Assembly: GCA_950295325.1 (NCBI GenBank) | Contig: OX485806.1 | Location: 30,070,001-30,134,000, forward strand | Source of the DNA: Polytrichum commune | Lineage: Eukaryota; Streptophyta; Polytrichopsida; Polytrichales; Polytrichaceae | Length of the DNA: 64,000 nucleotides | Reading direction: 5' to 3' | Part shown: in pieces, positions 42,406 to 55,394 of the stretch | Layout of the letters: every line of letters begins with the position of its first letter | Numbering within the stretch: the first letter of the stretch is position 1 | The notes under the pieces: model-generated | Databases searched by the model: none | What the model saw: only the letters and a program-made list of their open reading frames with translations | What the model was told of the DNA's origin: nothing | Program-made: the position numbers and the translations under genes

Positions 42406-44440
42406 GAACCGTGAGGCTCTGTTCTTTATTATGAAAGACTACAATTGTAGTTGTCCACTTTGCTCATGCCAATTCATGGCTATTCACTATACCAAACCTC
42501 TCTTGGATTTTGTGCACCTTCTTCTCAAATACAGGTCAACGATTGAAACTACTCATTTATCACCCGAAAATTTTAAAATAAATAATCAATAACTACCGAA
42601 ATAACTATAGTTAACTAGATTTCTTTCAATGCATTTTAGGGAGAACTTATATATAAACTACAGATAACATCCACATTAAATACAGTGGACCAAAAATAAC
42701 AAGAACAAGTAACGTCCAAGTGTGAACACAAAGTGGTTAGGAGATTTGCTCTTGAAACGAAGAAGTTGATGCATAGGCTTTGTCCTACAGACAGAGCCAA
42801 TAAAGTGACTAAAGAATACCCGCCTACCTTACTTGCCGTGTTTTGTCCGTAATCATTGATTTAAGCGAGTCCTGATAAGAAACTTAAAAGAATGGTTCTC
42901 AAATGACTTGTATATTGATGAATACTATAATATATCAGGTGAAATGAATTGAACTGAAAGCAAATAAATGGCGTCCGAGACATGTCATGACTCATGTTGT
43001 AAACGGACGCATGGACACGCTACCTATATGTAAGATAACGAAGATAACTCGAGTCTTAACCTCTTTAAAGTTACAAAGAAACATACACCGAAAGGTGCAC
43101 TTGTTATAGATATATAACTCGTCTAATATAAGTCTTGGAATTTTGGATCGGTGAGGACGCATGGACATTGACACGGTTGTCAATTCAAAATCTCAAAAAC
43201 AACTGATAGTGGACAACAACAAGGGCATGTTGAGTAGATGGTGCAAAGATGGCTGTGTAATATGGGTCTCAAATGGTTACTTGTTGAAAGTCTAACTACT
43301 TTGATTATCCCAATTAATGAGTGTTACTATTCAGAATTACGTAGTGCACTAACGCCGTACTCAAGAGCTCAATTTTTAGTAACAAAAGTTCAATAACTTG
43401 TTCGGACATTATAAAACATAAATGACTTTGCTTGGTATAATATTACATTCTCATGAAATAGCCGTAGCATTGTGTAACTCCGAACAGTAACACACACTAA
43501 TTGGGGTAATCGGTGTAGTCGTGTGGTTATATGAAAAACAAACCCCAATTATCATATCGTCCTTAATTAAGTTATGCATAAATCGTGTGGGTCAAACTCC
43601 AAGTGGGTTGGCTAAAAGGTGGGTTCAGGAGCGTCTAGTATTACTCAAGTTTATTAATGCTAATGAGTGGGGCCAGGTTTATTCATAAAGTAGCTTTATA
43701 GTTTGTCAACCTAGCCTTGAAGTAGGATGGGATAGGGGTTTAGGATGTCAATGTTCACATGTCATACCCTATTTTAGATCCTATAATATTCTCACATTTT
43801 TATGCTTTAGAAAAACATGTCCCAAGAGTTTTCCTCATGTTTGAAATCAAGGGCCGCGTCACACCATGGCCGTCCAAGTCGAGAGGCGGTGGGATTGAAT
43901 GGCCAAACTTTGTTGAGAGTCCAAAGAAATGGGATGGAAAAAACCAATAAAATATAGGAATTGGAGCCTTTGGCCGGGCACAGTGTGAAGCTTCCAAAGG
44001 CCAAGCCCAAAGTCCAAAGGAAGAAGGAGCTTCCCACTTTCTTCCCTGCCCAAAACATCCCCTCCACTCTAACATCTTGTCAGTTTGTTTTGTTTTTTCT
44101 ATAAAAAAAAAGAAAAGAAGAAATTGACGACCTCTTGACATAGTTTGGAGGGAGTGTGGGAGGATCTTTCCATTTTTAAGCAAGATTTGGTGCACTCCCT
44201 CTAAATTTTGAAAATGTGGTGTTTTCAATGAGGGATTTCACCTACGTCAAATTTTTACAATTCTTTTTTCTTGAGAAATATCTCACATTTATTTAGGTGT
44301 GCTTCTAATGATGGTGATTTCAGTTTCTAATTTTAGGTCAGTCAAAAGATAGGTTTTGGTTTGCAGTGAGCTTTACCTAGATCCACTGGCGATGCCCTTA
44401 GAGCTATGACACAAGAAGCTCTAACATGCTCTTCATAGGA
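42406..44440. other. Intergenic DNA without recognisable genes
   Basis: No coding evidence was found. A minus-strand open frame near 43,800-44,228 is composition-driven and has no motif. An A-run occurs near 44,100. Confidence 0.5.
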
Positions 44441-44690
44441 AAGTCCTTCAAAGAAGGCATCCAACTCCTTGTTTATTAGAGCCTCTTTGAAGTACTTTGA
44501 GCACAACTATAATAAGAAGTTCAGTGGTTGACTTTATGGCATTTTAGTCAATGTCTAGTTTCAACCTTTACCTATGATACAAGAAGGCATCAAACTCCTT
44601 GTTTGGTGCCTCTTTGAAAAACTTTGCACATAATTGTAACAAGTGTCATCGGTTGACACTATGCCATGTGAGTCATTGCGAAGTTACATG
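44440..44690. repeat. Imperfect tandem duplication of about 129 bp
   Basis: AAGAAGGCATC(C/A)AACTCCTTGTTT occurs at about 44,453 and 44,582. Each copy is followed by a GCCTCTTTGAA block, TTTG(A)GCACA, TAACAAGT or TAAGAAGT, and GGTTGAC. The unit recurs twice and has no coding support. Confidence 0.65.
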
Positions 44691-47600
44691 TTTTTGGGTT
44701 CTTACATGGAAACATCCAACACTTGAAATTGTTTATCTCACCGTATTGTACATTAAAACCCCCTAAACTAGGGTCAAAGTCTACAGTCACAAATACATGT
44801 CTCACACCACTTAATTTGGCCACTATGATTTTGACTTACCACAATAATATTGGTCAATGTAACTTTTTTTGTCCCACAACATTTTTTAGTCCACATGAAC
44901 ATATGTTTATCATTTTTCCAATTTCAATATTTTATAAGTCATAGGCCACCCTAATTTTCCACCTACACTTATAATATGGTGAGTTGTTGTATGTTCTACC
45001 CACTCTACCTTTCAACCCAGAGTAATAAATGTGAAAGGTGTAGTAAGGAAGAATCGATGACCTATAGATGACTCACAAAATATGCAAAATTCTTAACATA
45101 ATTGATATTCAATGAGCCACTTGTTGGTGATAACCATGATCTGTGGAGTGTGACACACAATAGTGTGAATCCAAAACCCATAAGGGCAATTTTGTCCATT
45201 AAATTTTGACCATGCATAACTTCTATGATGTTTGGAGCTTTATGATTTTGTAAAGTGGACCTTAGCTTAGGTTGATGCGATTCTCACACATGTACGTTTT
45301 ATTTTTTTATTTTATTTTAAGGATTTAAAATTATGCATGTGGGCCTAAGATTGGCACACTAGTAGGACTATTTAAAATATTTATAGATGAACCAATTAAG
45401 TTTGAGAAATAATCGGTTCAAGTTCAAGACTTTAGGCACACCACCAATTGTTCTAGACGAATCTACAAAATACCTTGAATTAATAAAGAAATACCAAACA
45501 ACATCAAGATGTAGCATCCTGGATTTAGATATACTAGGATCTTGAGCAATTTTGCCCAAAAGCTTCCCGCTCATTGATGGGATTGTCATACTTACATGGG
45601 CAAAGCATAAAAAATGAATGGAATAAATTGTTATCCGCATTCCACAAAGGTGGCATAACATTACTCAACTCCTTGGATACATTCCGTGAGACCAAGTACT
45701 AGGCGAGTTATATATTATTAAACCTTTTTTTAATCGCAACCTCTTAATTTTGGAAAAAAAAATACCATCATATAGTCACTTGCTAATGTTATAGGATGAT
45801 GTATTTTGATGAAAATCATTGAAAATGGATGCTAGAGTTGTGAAAGTGGATGTCAATTATTTTCAAGGCTCAAATTGAGGTCCACCGTTCCATGTAGCAA
45901 ACTCAAACCCCTCCATCAATTTAGTCTTCAAGCTTGGCAACTGAAATCACGGACAAGAAAATCATATCAATATGGCATCGCTTTGAGTTTGAAAATCATT
46001 AAACCCTCTTTCACATGTTCGACATGAAGAGGGGGTTGTATACTATATTGCAAGAAAATAAAAGATGTGATAATTATCTCCTCAGTTTCTAGGGATGATG
46101 TGCATATTTTGACGTGGTTAAGGGTTTGAAGTGTATGATCCTCTTTTCTTTTCATTGCCTACCTCACATGTATAGCTCCGATTTTGTTTGGCCTTGAACA
46201 TGGATCCCAACTCATCAAATTTCATGTTCATGTTTCCCAATGGGATATTTCCACCTTTGAAGGCAAACAAACGAATTAGGGAATGAACACGCAATTTAAC
46301 AAGGCATCTATCTATCTATATTAACAAGGCATGTGTACATGTTCGTCATTAAGCAAGTGTTTGTATTGTTCCCATGTTTGCCTATACATGTACCTATATG
46401 TGATAACTTTCTTCTAAACAACATTTTTGGATTTGCCAAACCTCCTCCAAATGTATTCATAAGTATTCCAAAGGACCCTGTGGACTTTGCAATCCATAGA
46501 GCAATGCTTACATGGCCCTCGATGTCAAGCCTTTTAAGGTTGATGAGGCTAATTCGGTTAGCTTCCTCAATCAAACACTTACTTTTTGTAACTCGTTGGG
46601 AGTATAGTCACTCTTATTCAGTGGGTGAGTACTACATGCTTATTTAGTTGTCACCTTGATGATGTATGGGTTAGGGTGAGTTTTCAATGTAGGCCACTCG
46701 CCCATTAGGTTCTGAATAATAATGGATCAGAGGTGTTCACATGTAGTTAACCACAAGCCGCCATCCAACCATATTATGGCGGTTTGTTAGAATGTGGAGG
46801 GTTGTGGACACATGTTGCTAGAATTCCATGCTTTCACTAAGGAATCTTTATCCTACAAGTGCCGGTCTCTAAAGGAGTAAGACCAATTGAAAACCCAAGG
46901 GAACCAATGATGGTCTAGAATTCCATCCTTGACAACCGGGAGGAGGAGGTGAGTAGGCGGGCCTGAATTTGAGGAGATGGGAGTAGCTAGTTGGCACATA
47001 CGAACCTTACCTTGCCATATTCCCTCTATATCTGGGCATGTTTGTCCTTATTCACACTAGAATCTAGTGGGCAAGCGGTCTACATGGAAACTCACCCTTA
47101 GTCAACTTTGCAAAAATCAAACCACACCCACCATCCTCCATAAGTAGGAGTGTTATCCACCAAGTTACGACACCCTTAATTTTTTGTGGGTGAGGTGGGC
47201 AAATTAGGAGGCGGCATGTGGTTGCGAGGTGTTGACCAACTTGTATTATGGCTATTCTATAATGAACAGCCAATTCGGCAACATTTTATCCTACCCATGA
47301 CCATTTTAGAGACAAGATACAATCAATATTGGCATTAAACATTGGTTATCATTGTCAAATGACCCATGTAGAATTTGCTAGTGATGTTGTCCACTTACAC
47401 AACATTTAACGATAAAAGAGTCACCCCCCCCCCTATAACACCATATTGAGAAGCAAATAATTTTTATGTTTAGAGCTAATATCAATGCCTTCCTCAACTC
47501 CAATTTCAATGATTTCATCTTCTTTGATCCTAATTCGCAATCACTAATTTGCTCAAGCTTCTAATGCTCAAATCCATCGGCTGGATGATTTCACAAGCTT

Positions 47601-48600
47601 GGAGGTGTCCACATTGGCCTCATCTCCCTTAGTTCGGGTCTATTGTCTCATGTCCCATGCATTTGCTTGGTTGAGCCCGCATGTAAAGTATATGTCAAAG
47701 AAAGACTTTTAGTTTTTTGTTCGAGTTTCATCATGCCTAAGGAACCCGATTGCATGGTTGTATCCTTTGTCATCAAAATCAATATTTCTAACATGCTGAT
47801 AATGGCTTTGCTCTCCTTACTAGACACAAGTTATTGATACCAATGTACATGAATATCTCTATTAGTGTGAATGAAATCTAGAACTGCTTTCCATGTTGAG
47901 CGGGAATGCAAATTCTTTGAGGTGGTCATGTTGTCAGTGGTTCTTTGGTGGTCCTCGAGGTGGCATGAGCATAATGAGGCATTTGGGGTTATTTGGTGTG
48001 GGTTTGCTTTATGTAGGAATGTATGGTTTCAAGGGGAACGTGTAATTGGTTGTGAAGGGCATTATCCCTTTATTGCCCTCAAGGACCCCAGGGGCTCTTT
48101 GCAAAAATGAGGTCCCACCTTTTTGCTTGGGGCAACGGTTCTTTGCCAAAAAAAAATCGCATGGACCTCGAGGATGTCCATTGCAATCCAACCGTGGTGT
48201 TTGATTAAAGATCCACGCCTAGATGAGAAAGATGGAATTTTTGCAAGGCCATGGACCCTCCAAGCTCCTTGTACAAGCTCTCACGAAGCCTTCGCAGGCT
48301 CTTATGCCCGTTTATGCTTGTCGAGTATGAGCCCAAAATGGTTGCTCATATTCGTTTTATGTTTAAAACTTGCTTGGAGTTGCAATTGACGTCGTTATTG
48401 AAGCAACAAAAAGTATTAAAAAGAGTGAGGCTTGGTGTGGATTTATGTTTTAGGCCTTAGGCTTATTTAGTGTGGTTAATTAAAGGATTAGTGGCATTAG
48501 GGGATTGGGTGAATTAAGTTGAGAGTGTGTGTTAAGTAAGGGGAAGGGCCTTGAGGTTTAATTGTTCGAATTAAGACCTTTCCATGTTGGTTTAAGGGTT
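44691..48600. other. Intergenic DNA without recognisable genes
   Basis: No conserved protein was seen. A short hairpin-like pair (CCGCCATccaaccatattATGGCGG) lies near 46,760. A poly-C run is at about 47,423. Near 48,065-48,110 the block CCCTTTATTGCCC(T)CAAGGACCC recurs at the last bases of the window (about 63,970-64,000), which marks a dispersed repeat. Confidence 0.4.
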
Positions 48601-48699
48601 GAGGGTTTAGTGGATAGGATTGGGTTTATTTTTAGATAGAAGGGGTTTAAGGGTTGTGGTTTGTTTTGTTGAATCTATCTCCCTCTCTCTCTCGGCAGC

Positions 48700-49195
48700 A
48701 AGCCGAGGTAGCAGCTGGGTAAGGATTTCGGAGGAGGCTGCCAGTATTAGCAGCTGGGTAAGGATTTCGGAGGAGGCTGCCAACAATAGTAGTTGGGTAA
48801 GGATTTCGGAGGAGGCTACCAACATTAGCAGCTGGGTAAGGATTTCGGAGGAGGCTGCCCGCATTAGCAGCTGGGAAAGGATTATGAGGAGGCAGCAAGC
48901 CGAGGCGGCAACTGGGTAAGGATTTTGGAGCATATTGATAGCTTCGGAGCAGGCTAATAGCAATTAACAGCTGGGAAAGGATTATGAGGAGGCAGCAAGC
49001 CGAGGCGGTAGCTAGGTAAGGATTTCGGAGCATACTGGTAGCTTCGAAGCAGGCTAATAGCAATTAGCAGCTGGGAAAGGATTCTGAAGAGGCAGCAAGC
49101 CGAGGCAGTAGTTGGGTAAGGATTTCGGAGGAGGCTGCCAACATTAGCAGCTGGGTAAGGATTCGGAGGAGGCTGCCAACATTCGGCAGCTGGGC
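48700..49195. repeat. Minisatellite with a 39-bp unit
   Basis: The unit AGCAGCTGGGTAAGGATTTC plus GGAGGAGGCTGCCAACATT is repeated. Four copies in a row keep an exact 39-bp (13-codon) phase from about 48,709 to 48,865, giving SSWVRISEEA-type repeats in one plus-strand frame and SSEILTQLL-type repeats in a minus-strand frame. Further right the units vary in length and mix with GGCAGCAAGCCGAGGC(G/A)G. Expansion of a tandem repeat explains the open frames, so no protein is claimed. Confidence 0.8.
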
Positions 49196-49539
49196 CGTTA
49201 CCTAAGGGTTTAAGATTGAAGTGGTGAAAGGGGGGGGGAAATTAATAGTTTACATTAGACTATATTATAGCTTAGTTAATTAGGTTAGTACATAATATTA
49301 ATTTAAATAATTAGTTCATTAGCCAGTTAGGGGACCACGAGTCATTAGATGGTGGGATTAAGGGGTGAATTTTTATGTGAGTGATTGTGGGGTCGCAATA
49401 GGGTGTGTTAGGATTGTGATAATAGAGAAGAGCGTTTGTCAACGCTTGTACTCATGTCATGGAATAAATCGGTGTGCCAAAGTTGATGGGAGATGTAATG
49501 GATCTTTACGAAGTTGGAAAGAGGGAGTTATATGAACAT

Positions 49540-49602
49540 GAATGTGATCCCCATGCCCTCACCCGGACTAGGACGCATAAGGGTGGGTGGTTTGGCCTCA
49601 CA
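49540..49602 (+). repeat. LTR 3' end preceding the second gypsy element
   Basis: The block CCCTCACCCGGACTAGGACG, then AAGGGTGGG, then GGCCTCACA ending at 49,602, closely matches the end of the 3' LTR at 58,919-58,971. Upstream sequence does not match, so only this terminal portion is shared. It is taken as the end of the 5' LTR, or of a related LTR, before the internal region. Confidence 0.5.
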
Positions 49603-51090
49603 TCGAGACTACCTATTAGCCGACATTTAGTTCCCATTGATGTCCGCTTTAGTTTCCAATTTTGTGGGAGCCCACTTTAGTGGGTCATGGCGATAGTTAC
49701 AATGGCCACCTCGATCACACCTCCACCTAGAGTGGAGTAATTGCCTGCCCCATTCCCCCACCTCCACCTGCACTTGCAAAAATTGTAAACACATCCATTC
49801 CCGTTCCCGTTCGCCGAGGCGCTTACCTGCATGGATGTAGCGTGCAGTTGTCGACGTCCACCCAAGTCCCCAATGTCTCAGAGGCTTCGCCAACACCCTC
49901 TAAAGGTTTGCGTGCATTTCAATTTGGGACTCCCCCCCCCCCCCTTGTACAAGCTCTTCTTGCTTAATTGTTGCATTCCTCATTCTAAACCAAGCTCGCT
50001 TCAAGCTGTTGCTGCAATGTTGCCTCCTATGCCGCAAATTAGTTAGAATTTTTTAGGATCCTTGAATTTTGTGAACTTTGGACATGGTTCCACTAGTGTT
50101 ATGCACCCTCCTATAGCTCAAGCTCCGGCTGTGAATGGCCATGTTGGAAATGTTTGTATTGATTTTCCAACATTGCCTAGAAGCCATAGCTCTGAATGCA
50201 CTAATGTTTCTCGACATTCTGTCTTGATTGCGCTGCCTCAAGAATTTGAAGTGCCACAACCCTTCTCTAATGTTCATTCATCATTTGTTGTGCCCAATGT
50301 TGATTCTTCGCATGTTGCTCCTAACCCTATGCATATTATTCGATCTTTGTTGCGGCAGTCAAGAATGTGACGTCATTATGATGTTGGCTCTGCCACTACC
50401 TTGCGTGTCGAATCTCATGTTGTCCATGACCTTGTTGAAATGCCTAATGAGAATCCACATAACATTCATGACACCCCTCATGAAATTCACATGACAAATG
50501 TATCTACAAGTCCTTATCATGACAATCCTCATCAAATGTATGTGCCGATAGGATCACCGGCAATGGTTAGGAGAAGAAGCAATAGACTAAATGGTGCAGG
50601 GTTTGATGTTCAATACCATGACAATTATGACATGGGCATACTAGGGGAGGTTGTCAAAATTTTCACAAGAGATCTCCCCGAATTAGAGTATGTGAATTCA
50701 TCTATGTGCAAATTGGTCCATGTGTATGGTGTTGTGGTGTCCAAGTTTTGGAATGCAAAGGATGAAGTGCACATGTTGATCATTCAATTATTTGGTAGGG
50801 GTTAGGCATTATATTGCAGAAGTTGTGGTTGAATGGGTAAATGATGGAGACCCCAACATTTTTGACCACATAAATGTACAAATGTACGAATTGAATGAAC
50901 ACATAAATGTTAGTACATGTTCATCTTCATACAACTGTAGTTCAGCGGATATGTCATATGTGCCAATTACAAATGTATCGGAAGAGGATCATTTGGAAAG
51001 GGAGAAACTTACCCCTACATTTCGGAAATGGTCCATCAAAAATGGGTCATCAAGAAATGAGATTGGGCTAGGATATGATAACCTTGACAT
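49603..51090 (+). other. 5' internal region of the second gypsy element, Gag not recognised
   Basis: There are broken open stretches on the plus strand (for example 50,401-50,805 with GSPAMVRRRSNRLNGAGFDV and 50,792-51,139) but no zinc knuckle or Retrotrans_gag motif was seen. The position, between LTR end and protease, implies a degraded leader and Gag. Confidence 0.35.
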
Positions 51091-51093
51091 GTT

Positions 51094-52125
51094 ATGTGCT
51101 ATGAAGATGACAGGTTTGATGAGGAGGTTAAAACCCTAGCTCCAGCACTCGCAGTTACCACTAGGGCCATGCAAGGCAATTTCCAAGCCGAGAGGGAAAC
51201 GGAAGGCCAAGAGGAATATTCCTCGGATGAGGCCCCCCATCTCTTGGATGTAGAAAGAGTAGCTAGAACGGCTAGGAAGACGGCCAAGGCTTTGGAGCAA
51301 GAAAATGAGATTCTCCAAGGTAGAGAAGGGCCACCTATCATTCACGACGTAGAGGCTAGTGAGATGGGAGAGTGGGAAGGACCCGGGATCCCTTGGAAGG
51401 AGTTCAATGGATTGAGGAAGGCAAGGTCGGAGAAACAAAAGGGATATGATTTGTGGGCCGACCTTAGTTCGCTCAAGGCCGATATCACTTTTGGACAATT
51501 ATTGGAGATATCATCCATGGCTCGTAAAACTCTCAAGGAGGGAATGTCAGTAACCAGGAGAACTAGGAAGACGAAGGCTAGGGTGGCAATTACGGTGCAA
51601 TTGCCGGACAAGGGTCGTGATGTGAAGGCAATGGAGATAGAGGTCATAGTGGTGGACAAGGTGGTACCCAATGTAATGGTTGATGGGGGAAGTGGGTTAA
51701 ACATCTTGCCGGAGCACACAATGAAAAAATTTGGCCTCAGTTTGACAGGTCCATCACCATTTGTCATCAATATGACCAACCAAAGTCCCTCGATGCCTTT
51801 GGGAATGATTAAAGATTGTAGGATCAAGACATGAGGAGAAGAGTACATTGTCACATTTCATGTCATTAAGATGTATTCCAACAAGGACGCATTTCCCATT
51901 TTGTTAGGAAGGCCTTGGTTGAGAATAGCGGATGCTATAGTGGATTGGAGAGGAGTTAAGCCCTCCATCACTTATGGCCCTAAGGACCATAGAGTTAAGG
52001 TCTATATCGGGTCCTTAGGTCGCTGGATAAGGGAAGAAATCACTCCCTCTTCGGAGGAGGAGGAAGAAGAGTACGAGGGGGATAAAAAAACAAGAGACAT
52101 TGGTAGGGGTAGTCCATTCGGGTAG
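51094..52125 (+). pseudogene. Gypsy 2 Gag-protease region
   Basis: A Lys/Glu-rich region contains YDLWADLSSLKADITFGQLL and EISSMARKTLKEGM, typical of plant gypsy polyproteins ahead of protease. A retropepsin-like site follows in NVMVDGGSGLNILPEHTMKK. After a TGA at 51,832-51,834 the same frame continues HVIKMYSNKDAFPILLGRPW and LRIADAIVDWRG, the protease C-terminal part. A Glu-rich tract follows. The stop within one phase shows a point mutation. Confidence 0.7.
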
Positions 52126-52548
52126 GAAAGAGGTGCCATCTGACGCCGAGTTAATTAGTCTAGGTCCTAAATTCTACTATTGGAGTAATAACGGAGTGTA
52201 TGCCAAGTGGCTGGAGGAATATCCGGATTCAGTGTGCGATATTCGAGGGATGCCAGTGTTAGCTCAGAAAGGGAGAAATACGCCTTGTTAGAGCCATGTG
52301 AGGTACTCATAGATGATGATTGGTTACGAGGAGGATTGACTCCATGGGTCAACGTAGTAGAGGAATGTGGCGTGGGCTTGGTACATGTAGATGGGACCCA
52401 AGACATGGAGATATTAGGGGACAATGCATTGTTAGAAGCACCTCTTCACTTCAAAACCACTTCGACCGGGGTAATGGTAGGCGAATATGTCAAGGATTAT
52501 CCGAAGGTCCCTCCGGATTAGTATCGGAATACCACGGAACAGTCCCAT
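52126..52548 (+). pseudogene. Gypsy 2 protease-RT linker, frame-shifted
   Basis: Reading moves between frames: LISLGPKFYYWSNNGVYAKW in one, then EVLIDDDWLRGGLTPWVNVV and GVMVGEYVKDYPKVPPD in another, followed by a TAG at 52,519-52,521. The segment connects protease to RT; similar linkers are present in plant gypsy elements. No domain is recognised. Confidence 0.5.
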
Positions 52549-53586
52549 GTGTCCGACACTGATTGGAGATATGTAGAGGTGAGGACCAAAAACGGGAAGG
52601 TCAGACAAATGAATATGGGCTCTAGGTTAGAAGAGAGTGAGGTCAAGGAGTACAACGCTTTAGTGGACGAGTTCAGTGACACATTTGCGTGGTCGTATAA
52701 TGAGCTTAAGGGACTACCTCGTGAGATGGTGGAGCATCGTATTCTGTTGATTCTGGGTGCTAGACCGGTTAGGCAGAAGGAGAGACGAATGAACCCACAG
52801 TTGCAGTTGTTGGTAAAGGCGAGCTTGAGAGGTTGTTGTAAGCTGGATTTATCAAGCCGGTAGAGATTATAGATTGGGTGTCACATACGGTGTTGGTAAA
52901 AAAGAAGAATGGCAAGCTCAGATTATGCGTAGATTACCGGAAGTTAAATGCCAACACACAGAAAGACCACTTTTCCTTGCCGTTCATTACCCTGTTCTTG
53001 GAGGAGGTAAGTGGCCACGCTCGTTATAGCTTTATGGATAGGTATGCCAGCTACAACCAAATCACGATAGCGTTGGCAGATACTCATAAGACAGCCTTCA
53101 CGACTCTATGGGGCACATTCGTCTGGGTGGTCATGCCGTTCGGGCTCTGTAATGCCCATGTCACATTCTAAAGACTAATTATGTATATCTTCACGGACTT
53201 ATTGTTCAAGTCCATGACTGTGTTTATCGATGATTTTAGCACACAGTCTGACACTAGCCAACATTTAGGGTGTGTGAAAGAAGCGTTGGTTAGATGTAGG
53301 AAAATGCGGTTGGCATTGAATCCGGACAAGAACTTCTTAGGTGTGCAGCGAGGAATATTGCTAGGGTATGTGGTGAGCGAGAAAGGAAGAAAACCGGATC
53401 CGGAGAAAATAGCCGTGATAGACAATTTGGAAACTCCGACCAATGTTAAGGAGATAGCCAAATTGCTGGGACATGTAGGGTGGTACAGAAAGTTGATTCC
53501 AGAGTACGCTAAGATTGCCGTGCCTATCACCTAGTTGCTTAAGAAGGACTGTAAGTTTGACTGGACGGAAGCCTGCCTGCGAGCAT
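52549..53586 (+). pseudogene. Gypsy 2 reverse transcriptase (broken)
   Basis: RT motifs in order: FAWSYNELKGLPREMVEHRI; after a frameshift near 52,820, GFIKPVEIIDWVSHTVLVKK; KNGKLRLCVDYRKLNAN; HARYSFMDRYASYNQI; VMPFGLCNAHVTF; a TAA at 53,169-53,171; and the catalytic VFIDDF. The region then reaches VGWYRKLIPEYAKIAVPIT, a TAG at 53,532-53,534 and LLKKDCKFDWTEACLRA, where a 1.3-kb insertion splits the frame at about 53,586. Both stops are in phase, as expected from single point changes in glutamine codons. Confidence 0.8.
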
Positions 53587-54895
53587 TGTCGTGATGTGGG
53601 CCGACTACTAGTTAGAACTTAGGCATTTTATATGTTATTATTATTTTCAAATTGATATTTATATGATGATGTAAATTAATTGTTTAAATTGAGAACCGGT
53701 CTTAAGTTCAAAACCGGGTGACTCGGTAAATGGATGTGATAGGTAGGATTTGGAAAAGATAGGATTTACCGGCAGACCGTTACCTAACTACCTAGGGGTT
53801 CTAGAAGGCCTAGCCTTTTAGTTTCCTATTTGTTAGCGGGATAAGGTCTTTAGAAGCCTTAAACCCGAACTTTCCTATTGGCTTACCGGATTAGCCTTTA
53901 ACCCAAACCTTTCTTATTTCTAGCATGATAAAGGTTCTACAAACGTTATACCCAATAGGTCTCCTATTAGTTAGCCAGTTGGGGTTCTAGAAATCCTTAC
54001 CCCAATGGTTTTCTATTGGCCGAAGGGGGCAAGTAAGAAGAGTATTTAACGGGTGTTAGAAGTGTATTAAAGGGGAGACCGTTAGCATTTGATTAGTATT
54101 TGTGTACAGTTGAAGGAGCTTTGAGCATTTTGAAAAGAAGAAGTCTTTAGAAAACTCATCTATACAAGAGGGTGAAGGGGTGAGAATTTTAGAATCACTA
54201 GGTTGCACTAAGTGCACCATTTGTATTGTTTCATTCATTATTAAGTGAGCAGAACTTTGAAATAAACGATTTGTGAATTGTGGATAATTAGAATGTTCGA
54301 TTGTTATGAAACTTTGAAAGGATGTTCTTTATAAAATATAGAAGTTGAGGTAAAATTTTGGAAGCTTTAGTCTTTGGGCAGAAGAAGTTATAAGAAGTTG
54401 AAGTGAAAAGTGTCTAGGAACAAAGACAACTAGGATAACAAGGTTTGAAAGTATGGATCTTTTTTATTATTATAGCTATGGCTACAAAAATTTGACACTA
54501 TCTTTTGATCTTATCTATCTATTATGTGTCAAAATTTGAGATTGATTGGACTTAATGGTTAGAAGTTATTAGAGTTTTAGTGACCGGATGTTATACCACA
54601 GCATTCATGCTAGGAAGTTAGAATTAGAAAAACATGCATAACTTTTTAGTATGAGCTCTGTTTGTGCTGAAATTTGGTGTTCATACTTTTAATAAGTTAT
54701 TTAATAAGTGTATTAAGTTTCACTTGAAGAGGGTGCGTTAGATGAGAGCTATACTATTCTGAAGTTTAATATGACAACATTGAGAGGGATTTACAACAAG
54801 GGTGTAGGAGAAATGAAAGGTATTATAGATTTTAAAACACTACCATAAAAAAGAGGAGCCCCGTGCTCACCAGATAGTGCAGAGTTTTTCTTAAC
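53587..54895. mobile_element. Probable solo LTR inserted between RT and RNase H of gypsy 2
   Basis: The coding frame breaks at ACLRA and resumes at AFNELRFKL, as if nothing were missing. The inserted 1,309 bp starts TGTCGTGATGTGGGCC and ends TTCTTAACA, flanked by GCAT (53,583-53,586) and GCGT (54,896-54,899), a 4-bp duplication with one mismatch. It is non-coding. About five degenerate units of about 50 bp (TTCTAGAA..., CCTATTNGTTAGC..., AACCC) lie at 53,800-54,020, and a TATTTAA box is at about 54,043. TG...CA ends plus a target duplication without internal genes indicate a solo LTR. Confidence 0.65.
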
Positions 54896-54899
54896 AGCG

Positions 54900-55394
54900 T
54901 TCAACGAGCTGAGGTTCAAACTAAGCACTTATTAAATTCTGAGGCCTCATGACTGGGGTAAGCCGTTCCATGTATTTTGTGATGCTAGTTCGGTGGCGGT
55001 AGGCAACGCATTATTTCAATCAACGGGAGAAAACGGGAAGAATCAACCCGTGGCATACGCTAGCCGACAGTTAAATCCCGCGGGGAGGAATTACTCGACT
55101 ACCGAACGAGAATGTTTAGCGATGGTTTTCTCAGTGAAGAAGTTTCGCCACTACTTGTTGTGGAAACTAGTGGTCTTCTTTGTGGATCATATGGCGATCA
55201 AATTCTTATTAAACAAGGCAGAATTAAGTGGGAGGCTAGCTAGATGGATCCTATTGTTAGAAGAGTTCGATTATACGGTAGAGTACAAGCCGGGACGAAT
55301 GTATTTGCAAGCAGATCATTTATCCCGGTTGTCGAACGAAATGAGTTCCATTCTTGTGGACGATGGATTGAGGATGAAAATTTGTTTGTGGTAA
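54900..55394 (+). pseudogene. Gypsy 2 RNase H
   Basis: The frame resumes with AFNELRFKLSTY, a TAA, then ILRPHDWGKPFHVFCDASSV (D of the active site) and AVGNALFQSTGE. YSTTERECLAMVFSVKKFRHY and VFFVDHMAIKFLLNKAELSG follow, giving RNase H acidic residues (D, E, D) of the RT-associated type. The end reaches PGRMYLQADHLSRLS. The upstream stop and the solo LTR make it non-functional. Confidence 0.75.

Noticed and set aside
43800-44228. A 142-codon minus-strand frame with several Trp and Phe residues.
   Set aside because: Low-complexity and overlapping frames on the same strand are all open; no recognisable motif or splice sites.
47400-47450. Poly-C run (also at 39,405, 49,930 and 59,750) considered as a possible polypurine tract on the minus strand.
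   Set aside because: No LTR start follows in the right orientation; simple homopolymers are the simplest reading.
48607-49063. Repeat-coded open frames on both strands near 48.6-49.1 kb.
   Set aside because: Explained by the 39-bp unit of the minisatellite, which keeps any stop-free phase open.
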